Part shown: one piece after another, positions 43,301-52,057 of the stretch
Numbering within the stretch: the stretch's first letter is position 1
Layout: every line of letters starts with the position of its first letter
Source of the DNA: Jiangella mangrovi
GTDB lineage: Bacteria > Actinomycetota > Actinomycetes > Jiangellales > Jiangellaceae
Reading direction: 5' to 3'
NCBI RefSeq assembly: GCF_014204975.1
Contig: NZ_JACHMM010000001.1
Location: forward strand, 4,402,001-4,466,000
Length of the DNA stretch: 64,000 bases
The notes under the pieces: generated by a model
Seen by the model: the letters and a program-made list of their open reading frames with translations, nothing else
Told to the model about the DNA's origin: nothing
Database searches by the model: none
Position numbers and translations under genes: made by a program

Positions 43301-45555
43301 AGAGCCTCCTTGACCATCTTGGGGGTTAGCATGCCGATTTTCGGCTTGCCGTCGCCCGAGGTCTTGATCGCTCCTCCCGAGCGCAGATGCTGGCGAAGGG
43401 CCTGAGCGAGTGAGGCGAGAGCGGCGACGTCTGCGCTGTCGGCGAGGTCTACCTCAGTGAGGGGGCCAAGCGCCTCGATCATCGGGAGCGCCTGGTTGAT
43501 CAGTGTGCCGACCTGATCGGCTCTCGCCCGCCACAGCGCGCCGCGGCTGGCACGGATGTCGTATAGAGCATCGTTCATCCAGGCTTCACGACGTTGCTCA
43601 AGTACCAATGCCTCATTAGCGAGAGCACGCATGCGCTGCTGCAGCCGCGCGCGTTCCTCAGGCTGAAGGCGCCGGACAGCCTCGAACTCCTCGTGTTGGA
43701 CGAGGTCGGCGTGCTGCTGGGAGATCGCGGCCGCGGTTCTCTCGATGACGCAAAGATCGGCGAACTCGTGAGGTTGGGGGATCCCATCAAGCTCGAGGAT
43801 GCGATCCTGGGAATCGGGCTCGTCGGCCTGGAATTCGACGTCGAGAAGCAGGCTGCGCCATTCGGCTATCTCGGCGTCTGTGAGTGGCGGAGTGTCGTCT
43901 GAGGAGACTTCGACGAGGTCAGTGAGCCAGCCGTAGTCCTCTGCTTCGGCCTGGTAGCGCTGAGCTATGGCTGCCAGGCTCCCAGAATATATACCAAATT
44001 CGTGATCGACGACTTCGTGGGCTCGTGCGTCGATAAGCTGCCGGTGGGTCGCCGCGCGTTTCCGACGAAGATCATCAATCTTGGTCAGTGAAGCGTCCAT
44101 GGTTTTGCGCGCCACAAGTGGGTCATGCTCAGACGCGACTGCGGCGATCTTCTCCACGGCGAACTTGAGGTCGGACATGTCGCTGCGCGAGTTGCCGACG
44201 ACCGCCACGCTCAACGGCTTGATCGCGGTAGGCAGCTTGTCTCGCACCTCTTTCAGAGCACGGTCGGTGTGCGCGGCGACTAGCACCCGCTTTCCTTGCG
44301 CTAGAAGGTGCGACAGCAGGGCGGCAGCGGTGTGGGTTTTGCCTGTGCCGGGAGGGCCTTGAACCACAGTCTGCGCCCGCGCGTCCACGGCCTTGAGGAT
44401 CTTGAGCTGCTGCTCGTTGACCGGGAGCGGGAGGAAGATCTCGTCGCCGACCGCGACCACGGCACCGGGCGTTGGATCCGTCTCGGCAGTCGGTTCGCGG
44501 TCCGGATCGACCAGAGGAAGTAGACCCGAAGGAACATCATCTGCCTCGGCAAGCTGCGCGACAATGGTCTGGAAGATCTCCACCAGGCCCTGCTGTGAGC
44601 GCTTGCGCAGGATGAGCGCCGGCGCGTAAGCAGCCACAGCGTCGACCGCGAACTGCGGAGGGACAGCCTCGTCGTTGTAGCTGCCCGCGGCGTCTAAGGT
44701 GTACACCAGTCGTCGAGCCAACATGCCGACGTCGTCCCGGTGCAGCGGGTGCGCTTCGAATTCCTTGGCAGCGTCTTTCACTTCGTTGATGCGCTGCGGG
44801 TTGGAGATCAAACCGGGGTCCAGCATCTCTAGCTCGACGGTGAGCGGGTCCAACGCCTGTTCCCGCGTGACCGTGAGCCGGCCGCTGTCATCGTCGAAGT
44901 GAATGCCGGCCGAGCAGGTAAGCATGTGCCGACGCACCATTGGATGATTCTCCGGACGCCAAGCCAGGCAGCCGACTCCCAGCACGAGTTCGAGCTCCTC
45001 GGGATGACCGGTCACCTGGACGTAGGTCGAGAACAGCTCCCCATACAGGTCGCGGACGGGCCGGTCTTCTAGCTCGGCATTCGCCCAGCTCTGCCATGTC
45101 TCCAACCACTCGCCGAAGGCGTCCCGTACATCCGGATGATCCGCCAAGCGGACGTCTTCGGCGCCCTCATCGTCCGACGCCGACGCGATGTGAGAGACAC
45201 GGTGAGCCGGGACGGCCTCCGCCAACACCGGAATGGACTCCGGGTCTTCGAGAGAAACCTGCACCCAGGGGCGCAACGCTTCCCCCGGCTCGGGTGGCGC
45301 GACTCGACCTACGCGGTCGATCGTAAACAACGGTGCCTCGGCCTCCGGGTCACCGCCACGATGGCTGGAAACGATCGCCGGATGCTGCGGGAGGGAGTCG
45401 AACCAAATGACCTTGCCATCTCGTGCATAAACGTCGACGGTCCGAACCGGGCTGACCTTCAGTTGCTGAGCACGAGCGAGGAACTCGAACAGGTTCTTCG
45501 CCCGCTGCATGAGCTCAGACTTCTCGATCTGATTCAAGGTCTCGATCTCCCCCAC
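40303..45555 (-). CDS. Large SF1 helicase with PD-(D/E)XK nuclease domain (Hhe-like defence protein)
   Basis: This protein of about 1750 residues has a superfamily-1 helicase core split by a long helical insert: Walker A [18 protein letters not shown] (near 400), then [21 protein letters not shown] and [12 protein letters not shown] (near 1085). A DUF559/Vsr-like nuclease follows (near 1390-1480; [26 protein letters not shown], then [19 protein letters not shown]). A C-terminal DUF3320-like domain ends it. Helicase plus Vsr-like plus DUF3320 order matches the single-gene Hhe anti-phage system; a DUF4011 N-terminus is not clear. The start is uncertain: GTG 45555 follows GGTGAG; GTG 45570 and a TTG nearby are alternatives. 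It is convergent with the Shango-like operon. Confidence 0.8.
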   Translation of the reverse strand: [1750 protein letters not shown]

Positions 45556-45790
45556 TATTGGCTCACCCACTGGGCGACACGGCATGAGCTGCCTACAAGA
45601 AGCCGTGCAGCGGGTCGCTTCTCTCTGGCAGGGAGCCCAGGCTTCTACGCTGCGCACCCGCAGCACTAGCCGCGCCTCGCCCCCTGTCATCGCGTCGCGT
45701 AAAGCCATCTCCCCCACGCGGCCGAACGTCTGAGTCACCGTAACGCGGAGGTCGGACTCATGCGGTGGCGAGCAAGATGGGCCGGGTCCT

Positions 45791-46233
45791 CGCGACATCC
45801 ACGTCCTGATCCCTACCGCTGACGGCTACGCTCCGGGACGCGAGTTCGCCCTGCCGGATCATCGGCTGCCCTACGGCCTACGCGGCGGCGTGATCACGAC
45901 GGCCACCCTGCGCGATGCCACCAAGTGGTCGGAGCTGGTGACCCGGCTCGGGCACCCGACCTTGGTCCGTCACGGCCCGCGGCACACCGCGCTCACGTGG
46001 ATGGCTGACGCCGGTATCCCGCTCGACGTGCTGCAGAAGGTTGCCGGGCACCAGTCCCCCGACGTGACCTCGCGCTACCTGCACCCGGACCTGTCCGCGC
46101 TGCGGGCCGCTGGCGAGTCGTTCTCGGCCTGGTGGTCCAAGCCTGGTCCAAAACCGCCCCAGCTCCGCGTGATCGACGGTGCGGCCGAGACAAAGCAAGT
46201 CCCCTCTGACCTGCACAGAAGGGACTTGCAAAC

Positions 46234-46255
<22 letters not shown>
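45791..46255 (+). pseudogene. Tyrosine recombinase (integrase) C-terminal fragment
   Basis: The frame encodes the last part of a phage-type integrase: RHGPRHTALTWMADAGIPLDVLQKVAGHQSPDVTSRYLHPD carries the catalytic R-H-x-x-R/H box and Tyr. The SAM-like N-terminal domain and the first catalytic Arg region are missing, since an in-frame stop lies near 45731 and no integrase sequence precedes it. The usual Leu of HGLRH is Pro here. The frame runs through the hairpin and into the attachment repeat, stopping at 46253-46255 inside the tRNA 3' end, as in pSAM2-like elements. A GTG at 45890 could still start a 121-residue peptide. The island is therefore probably no longer mobile on its own. Confidence 0.82.
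46194..46226 (-). terminator. Hairpin terminator following tRNA-Pro
   Basis: Read on the minus strand just after the tRNA CCA end there is a hairpin with arms CAAGTCCC and GGGACTTG around a roughly 17-base loop, followed by CTTTGT. It resembles a factor-independent terminator for the tRNA. The loop shares the CTGACCTGC core (plus-strand reading) with the hairpin at 31805-31830. This fits an element that brought its own copy of the region downstream of the tRNA. Confidence 0.55.
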
Positions 46256-46310
<55 letters not shown>

Positions 46311-46408
46311 TGGCCGCCCCGCCTGCGTGCTGCGGAGCGATGAACAGTGTACCGCCTCCGGAGCACCGCTCCGGACACACACCCGCCGCAGCACCCAGCC
46401 GGGAGATC

Positions 46409-46448
46409 ATCCAAGAAACGGGGTGCCCTGGCGCCCCGTTTCTTGGAT
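46409..46448. repeat. Long perfect inverted repeat downstream of the small membrane protein gene
   Basis: ATCCAAGAAACGGGG at 46409-46423 is exactly mirrored at 46434-46448 around a 10-base spacer that can itself pair further (GC...GC). The 15-bp or longer stem lies between the tRNA 5' end and the stop of the minus-strand small membrane protein gene. It lacks a T-tract. It could be a transcription barrier protecting the tRNA, or another dispersed palindrome; its arms differ from those at 5020. Confidence 0.55.
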
Positions 46449-46473
46449 GGTTCCGCAGCCCGAGCACGAGCGA

Positions 46474-46608
46474 TCAGGGCCGCGGCCGCCGGCTGTCGTA
46501 GCCGTCGACGAAGGGCTGGGCGCGGACGTCCCCGTGCTGAGCCGCCCACAGCGCGGCCGACAGGCCCCACGCCAGCACCAGCACCATCAACACCACGACC
46601 ACGCCCAT
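46474..46608 (-). CDS. Small single-pass membrane protein (44 aa)
   Basis: This 44-residue frame starts MGVVVVLMVLVLAWGLSAAL, an uninterrupted hydrophobic helix of about 22 residues. It ends in a short polar tail, AAQHGDVRAQPFVDGYDS followed by basic residues. The composition (one clean transmembrane helix plus a soluble tail with no low-complexity bias) suggests a real gene. GGGGAT lies about 8 bases upstream of the ATG. It is divergent from the MocR-type regulator. Function is unknown; it could be a membrane stress peptide or a subunit of an unidentified complex. Confidence 0.5.
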   Translation of the reverse strand: MGVVVVLMVLVLAWGLSAALWAAQHGDVRAQPFVDGYDSRRPRP

Positions 46609-46668
46609 GACAGCATCCCCACTCGACCCCGAAGCAGACCAATCAAACACCTACCTCCACAAGACACC

Positions 46669-46712
46669 AGTCCACTCTTCACAACAAGAGGCCAATCATG
46701 GAAGACTGGACT
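46669..46712. promoter_or_regulatory. Imperfect inverted repeat at the MocR-type regulator promoter
   Basis: AGTCCACTCTTC at 46669-46680 and GAAGACTGGACT at 46701-46712 form an 11-of-12 inverted repeat with a 20-base spacer. The right arm ends one base before the regulator ATG, so bound protein would block its own expression. MocR-type regulators usually autoregulate through spaced repeats of this size. That assignment is inference. Confidence 0.45.
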
Positions 46713-46713
46713 G

Positions 46714-48144
46714 ATGGACGGCGGCAGGCTCGGCCCCAAGGACCTTCAGATGCTGCTCGGTGAGTGGGAGACCGAGGGCCAGAGCGCGTATCAGGCGCTC
46801 GCCGACCGCATCCGGCTGCTGATCATCGACGGCCGCATTCCGACCCGCACCAGGCTCCCGGCCGAACGCGAGCTCGCCCACGTCCTCGAGAAGAGCCGCA
46901 CCACCATCGTCTCCGCGTACGGCGCCCTCAAGGAGACCGGCCACCTCGTCAGTCTGCGCGGGTCGGGCAGCGTCGTCGCCCTCCCCCACCCGCACGACCA
47001 GCCGACCACCAGCCCGGACAAGCAGCTCGTCGACTTCGCGCGGGCCGCGCCGGCCGCGATCAGCGGCCTCGAGACCATCATTCAGCGGGCGACGGCGAAC
47101 CTGCCGCACGTGCTCAGCAAGACCGGGTTCGACCTCATCGGCAGCGGCGACCTGCGCGAGCGGATCGCCCGCCACTACACCAGCAGAGACCTGCCGACCA
47201 GCCCCAGCCAGATCATGATCACCCTCGGCGCCCAGCACGCCCTCGCCCTCATCGCGCGGACGTTCGTGCGCCAGGCCGACAGGGTTCTCGTCGAGTCGCC
47301 CACCTACCCGCACGCGCTGGACGCGTGGAGGCAGGCCGGCGGGCGCCTCGTCACCACGCCCGTCACCACCGAGGGGTGGGATCCGGACCGGCTGCGCGAC
47401 ACGTTCGAGCGGGTGCGGCCGTCGCTCGCCTACCTGGTCCCCGACTTCCAGAATCCGACCGGCGCCTCGATGCCCCCGGAGATCCGAGACGAAACCATCC
47501 ACCACGCGCGAAGAGCCGGCACCGTCCTCGTCATCGATGAGACGACGGCCGACATCGATCTCGGGCGGGGCTGGACGGACGTCCCGTTCGCGGCGCGCGC
47601 GGATGGCACAAGGACGCTCACCGTCGGGTCGCTCGGCAAGAGCATCTGGGGCGGGTTGCGCATCGGGTGGATCAGGGCCGACGACGACGGCATCGGCTCA
47701 CTCCACGCGGCGCGGGCGGCCGGCGACCTCGGGACGCCGGAGCTGGAGCAGCTCGTCGCCGCCGAGGTGTTCGAGGACTACGACGCGCTCGTCCAGCGTC
47801 GCATCGCGCAACTGCGCCACCACCGCGACGCCCTCGTCGACGAGCTGCACGAGCGGCTGCCGCAGTGGGAGGTCCCCGTCCCCGACGGCGGCACCTCGCT
47901 CTGGGTGGGGCTCGGCGCGCCCATCAGCTCCGCGCTCGCGTTGTTCGGCCTGACCAGGGGCGTCAGCATCATCGCCGGCCCGAAGTTCGGCGTCGACGGC
48001 GCGTTCGAGCGGTTCATCCGCATCCCCTACACGGGCGGCGTGGACGAGCTCGTGCGCGGCGTCCACCTGCTCGCGGACACCGCGCACTCACTCCCGGCTC
48101 TGCCGGCGGGACGGCCGGCGCCCCACCTCGCCGACGTCGTCTGA
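46714..48144 (+). CDS. MocR-type (GntR/aminotransferase) transcriptional regulator
   Basis: The 476-residue protein joins an N-terminal GntR winged helix to a class-I aminotransferase-fold domain that binds PLP. The winged helix (about 24-85) reads QALADRIRLLIIDGRIPTRTRLPAERELAHVLEKSRTTIVSAYGALKETGHLVSLRGSGSVV. PLP-domain landmarks are ITLGAQHALALIAR, VESPTYPHALDAWRQAGG, VPDFQNPTGASMP, VLVIDETTADI and the Schiff-base Lys in VGSLGKSIWGGLRIGW. Such regulators sense PLP or an amino acid and control a transporter or enzyme. The ATG has only a weak ribosome-binding site. It converges on an ABC exporter module 17 bp away. Confidence 0.9.
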   Translation: MDGGRLGPKDLQMLLGEWETEGQSAYQALADRIRLLIIDGRIPTRTRLPAERELAHVLEKSRTTIVSAYGALKETGHLVSLRGSGSVVALPHPHDQPTTSPDKQLVDFARAAPAAISGLETIIQRATANLPHVLSKTGFDLIGSGDLRERIARHYTSRDLPTSPSQIMITLGAQHALALIARTFVRQADRVLVESPTYPHALDAWRQAGGRLVTTPVTTEGWDPDRLRDTFERVRPSLAYLVPDFQNPTGASMPPEIRDETIHHARRAGTVLVIDETTADIDLGRGWTDVPFAARADGTRTLTVGSLGKSIWGGLRIGWIRADDDGIGSLHAARAAGDLGTPELEQLVAAEVFEDYDALVQRRIAQLRHHRDALVDELHERLPQWEVPVPDGGTSLWVGLGAPISSALALFGLTRGVSIIAGPKFGVDGAFERFIRIPYTGGVDELVRGVHLLADTAHSLPALPAGRPAPHLADVV

Positions 48145-48161
48145 CGGCGGCACGGCGGCAC

Positions 48162-48893
48162 TCACTCCCAGCGGAACACCTTCGCCGACACCGCCGCAGC
48201 GACCACCGTGATGACGATCAGCGCCACGATGTTCGTCGCGCTCGGCCAGCCGCCGTCCCAGGCGGTCTGCATGGCCTCCATACCGGCACCCAGCGGCGAC
48301 ACGTCGCGGATCGGCCGCGCCCACTCGGGCATCAGGTCGCCGGGGGTCCAGACGCCGGCGAAGAACATGCTCGGGAAGAACAGCAGCATGCCGATCGACG
48401 TCGCCGCCTTGCCGGTCGGCGCGAGGGCGGCGACCAGCAGGCCGAGCCCGAACAGCGACGACGCCATGAGCAGGAAGCCGATCAGGAACCCGACCGGGTT
48501 GTCCGGCATGCCGATGTCGAACGCGACCGCGCCGAGCGCCAGCACGACCACCGCCGCGCCGACCGCCGCGACCAGGTTGACCAGCAGCTGCGCCGCCAGC
48601 ACGTTGACCGGGTGCACCGGCGTCGTCGACAGCCGCCGCAGGATGCCCTTCTCGCGGTAGGTCGCGAGCACGGTCGGCAGGACGCTCAGGCCGAGCATCG
48701 CCGCCGCCAGGGCCAGCGACAGGACCGGCAGGAATCCGGCGCTCACGTTGTTCTCGTTGTCGCCCTCGGTGAAGCCGATCGAGCCGAAGATGACCAGGAT
48801 GCCGATGGGGACGGCGAAGGTCATGACGGCCGAGGTGGAGTCGCGCAGGAACAGCTTCGACTCGACGGTGGTGATCTTGGTCAGGGTGGACAT
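48162..48893 (-). CDS. ABC-2 type transporter permease
   Basis: This 243-residue membrane protein has about six helices and the ABC-2 family features. These include an N-terminal KLFLRDSTSAVMTFAVPIGILVIFGSIGF, the cytoplasmic TYREKGILRRLSTTPVHPVNVLAAQLLVNL segment (REKG-type coupling loop) and a late MPEWARPIRDVSPLGAGMEAMQ. It forms an exporter with the ATPase encoded just upstream (30-bp gap). Likely clients are lipids, peptides or antibiotics; none can be assigned. Confidence 0.9.
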   Translation of the reverse strand: MSTLTKITTVESKLFLRDSTSAVMTFAVPIGILVIFGSIGFTEGDNENNVSAGFLPVLSLALAAAMLGLSVLPTVLATYREKGILRRLSTTPVHPVNVLAAQLLVNLVAAVGAAVVVLALGAVAFDIGMPDNPVGFLIGFLLMASSLFGLGLLVAALAPTGKAATSIGMLLFFPSMFFAGVWTPGDLMPEWARPIRDVSPLGAGMEAMQTAWDGGWPSATNIVALIVITVVAAAVSAKVFRWE

Positions 48894-48923
48894 CGGAAGT
48901 CTCCTCTCCGGGTGGCGACGGCG

Positions 48924-49844
<921 letters not shown>

Positions 49845-49914
49845 GGCAAAGCCGTCCTTCCTGCGGATGCTGCGACGTGGTGGAGTCTGTGGTGATGACG
49901 GAGTCAGGCCCGGC

Positions 49915-50655
49915 TCACGACTTCTGCGGCCGGAGGTCGATGGTGCGGACGAACCGCTGGATGCCCGCGAGCGTGAGGGCGAGCAGTGCGAGCGCGACGA
50001 GGACCGCGACGCCGTCGGGCAGCCGCTCGACGCCGAGCTCGTTCATGGCCGCGCCGGCCCAGCCCACGGACATGACGGCCTCGACGGCCAGCAACGGGAG
50101 CAGCAGCAGCGGGAGGGCCAGCGTCGGGCCGAGCCAGCCCCACTTGTAGTAGGCCGAGCCGATGAGCCAGCCGCAGGCGACATTGGCCGCGACGACGATC
50201 CAGACCTCCGGCACGGTGATCCAGAACTGGTAGCCGTGGTCGAACAGGTGCGGCGTCGTGTACACCGGCGTCTCGTCGACCAGCCGGTAGAGGCCGTACT
50301 CGAGCAGGTACCCGGCCCCCTCGAGCAGCGCCATGATGCCGGCCAGGGCGATGACGACCGCCGAGCCCGCCCAGCCGAAGCTGCGCCGCGTCACGCCGGA
50401 CGCGATGGCGACCGGCAGGTAGGCCGCGGTGATGACGATGCCCATCGAGAGCGGGAAGTACCGGGTCGCGTACTGGGAGTTCTCCCAGATGCTCTCGCTG
50501 ACCTCGCCGCCCTGGCCGACGAAGACCTGCAGGCCGATGCCGAGGAGGACGAAGATGATCGCGACGATCACCACGAACCAGAGGACGGCCACCGACAGGC
50601 CGAGCGAGAGGTCCTCGAATGCCGCCCGGGCGCGGCGGTAGGTCAGGGTGCTCAT
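49915..50655 (-). CDS. ABC transporter membrane subunit of a YtrA-type module
   Basis: This 246-residue hydrophobic protein has six predicted helices (for example SLGLSVAVLWFVVIVAIIFVLLGIGL and TLALPLLLLPLLAVEAVMSVGWAGAAM). An extracellular loop (YRLVDETPVYTTPHLFDHGYQFWIT) separates the third and fourth. Sequence identity to named permeases is not obvious, but its start overlaps the stop of the adjacent ATPase (ATGA) and a GntR gene precedes both. It is therefore the membrane partner of that ATPase. The SWW-free ITAAYLPVAIASGVTRRSF segment resembles the coupling region of ABC-2-like proteins. Confidence 0.8.
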   Translation of the reverse strand: MSTLTYRRARAAFEDLSLGLSVAVLWFVVIVAIIFVLLGIGLQVFVGQGGEVSESIWENSQYATRYFPLSMGIVITAAYLPVAIASGVTRRSFGWAGSAVVIALAGIMALLEGAGYLLEYGLYRLVDETPVYTTPHLFDHGYQFWITVPEVWIVVAANVACGWLIGSAYYKWGWLGPTLALPLLLLPLLAVEAVMSVGWAGAAMNELGVERLPDGVAVLVALALLALTLAGIQRFVRTIDLRPQKS

Positions 50656-51527
50656 GCCGCGTTTCCCTTCGTGAGGTGGACGAACAGGTCCTGCAATGCG
50701 ACCGGCGACAGCTCCAGGCCCCAGTCGGCGGCGACGGCGCGCGCGTCCGGGCCGATCTCGCCGTAGACGGTGACCGACTTGGTCCCGCCGAGCCGCTGCT
50801 CGCCGAGGACCGTCAGGCCGGCGGTGAAGTCGTCGACGGCGGTGGCGGGGCCGACGACGGCGGCGCCGCGCATGCGCAGCGACTCGGTGTCCTCGTGGAC
50901 CACGAGCCGGCCGCGGTCGATGATGACGACCTGCTCGAACAGCCGGCCGACCTCCTCGATCAGGTGCGTCGACAGGACGATGGTGCGCGGGTGCTCGATG
51001 TAGTCCTCGAGCAGCACGTCGTAGAACGCGTACCGCGACGGCGCGTCGAGGCCGAGGTAGGCCTCGTCGAGCATGGTCAGCGGAGCCCGTGACGCCAGCC
51101 CGATGGTGATGCCCAGCGCCGACTTCTGCCCGCGCGACAGCTTCGCGACGCCGCGCTTCGACGGCAGCTGGAACAGGTCGAGCAGCCGCTGCGCGAACTC
51201 GTCGTCCCAGTTCGGCCGGAACCGGCGCGCCCGGCGCAGGATGCCCTTGACGCTGTCGCCGTCGACGACGACGTCGCTGGTCTCGCGGACCAGGCAGATC
51301 TGCTGGGTGAGCTCCTCGTTCTCGAACGGCTCGCGGCCGTCGACGAGGATGCTGCCCGTGGAGGCCCGGCGGAACGCGGCGATGAGCGACAGCAGCGTCG
51401 TCTTTCCCGAGCCGTTGCGCCCGAGCAGGCCGTAGATCTTGCCGCCCTCGAGCTTCAGCGTGAGGTCGTCGATCGCCGTCACGCCCGGATACTGGACCGT
51501 GAGGTTCTGGATCTCGATGCCGATCAT
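50652..51527 (-). CDS. ABC transporter ATP-binding protein of a YtrA-type module
   Basis: This 291-residue ATPase has Walker A YGLLGRNGSGKTTLLSLIAAF, a signature altered to KLSRGQKSALGITIGLAS, Walker B LTMLDEAYLGLDAPSR and switch IVLSTHLIEEVGRLFE. The Arg in place of the first Gly of LSGGQ occurs in the YtrB-like group. It overlaps the GntR regulator upstream and the membrane protein downstream by ATGA, forming a three-gene operon. In Bacillus such operons respond to cell-wall antibiotics; that role here is inference. Confidence 0.9.
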   Translation of the reverse strand: MIGIEIQNLTVQYPGVTAIDDLTLKLEGGKIYGLLGRNGSGKTTLLSLIAAFRRASTGSILVDGREPFENEELTQQICLVRETSDVVVDGDSVKGILRRARRFRPNWDDEFAQRLLDLFQLPSKRGVAKLSRGQKSALGITIGLASRAPLTMLDEAYLGLDAPSRYAFYDVLLEDYIEHPRTIVLSTHLIEEVGRLFEQVVIIDRGRLVVHEDTESLRMRGAAVVGPATAVDDFTAGLTVLGEQRLGGTKSVTVYGEIGPDARAVAADWGLELSPVALQDLFVHLTKGNAA

Positions 51528-51898
51528 GCGGGCTCCTCGGCCTTCAGCGAGCGGATGCGGGCGACGACGTCGTCGAGCGGGATGCCGATGACCCGGGCCT
51601 CGGCGACCATCGGCTCGACCACGTCGGCGAAGAAGTGCTCGCGCCGCTGCGCCAGGAGCATGTCGCGGGCGTCGGGGCTGACGAACATGCCGATCCCCCG
51701 TCGCTTGTACAGGACGCCCTCGTCGACCAGCTGCTGGAACCCCTTGGCGGCGGTCGCCGGGTTGATGCGGTAGTACGCCGCGTACTGGTTGGTGGACATC
51801 ACCTGCTCGTCAGCTCCCAACGCGCCGCTGAGGATGTCGTTCTTGATGGACTCCGCGATCTGGTGGTAGATCGGGCTCCGGTCGTCGAACATGCGCAC
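51524..51898 (-). CDS. GntR-family regulator, YtrA subfamily
   Basis: This 124-residue protein is almost only a winged-helix DNA-binding domain (MFDDRSPIYHQIAESIKNDILSGALGADEQVMSTNQYAAYYRINPATAAKGFQQLVDEGVLYKRRGIGMFV). A short two-helix dimerisation tail follows, as in the YtrA group. It lacks an effector domain, so it probably responds to a ligand in an unusual way or through the exporter. It is the first gene of the operon and is expected to repress it; an AT-rich stretch at 51920-51950 should hold the promoter. Confidence 0.93.
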   Translation of the reverse strand: MRMFDDRSPIYHQIAESIKNDILSGALGADEQVMSTNQYAAYYRINPATAAKGFQQLVDEGVLYKRRGIGMFVSPDARDMLLAQRREHFFADVVEPMVAEARVIGIPLDDVVARIRSLKAEEPA

Positions 51899-52057
51899 CC
51901 CCTTCGGTTCCTAGGTTCTTTACTTGACTAATGAACCGTAACACCGGCGAACCAGCGAACGCAAGCGGCGTCGATATCCCCGTCGTGGACCGATGAATCC
52001 TGCGCGCGCGGTGTCTCTGCCCTGGTGACCGTTCTTCACATGTTGAGGAGAGACACC

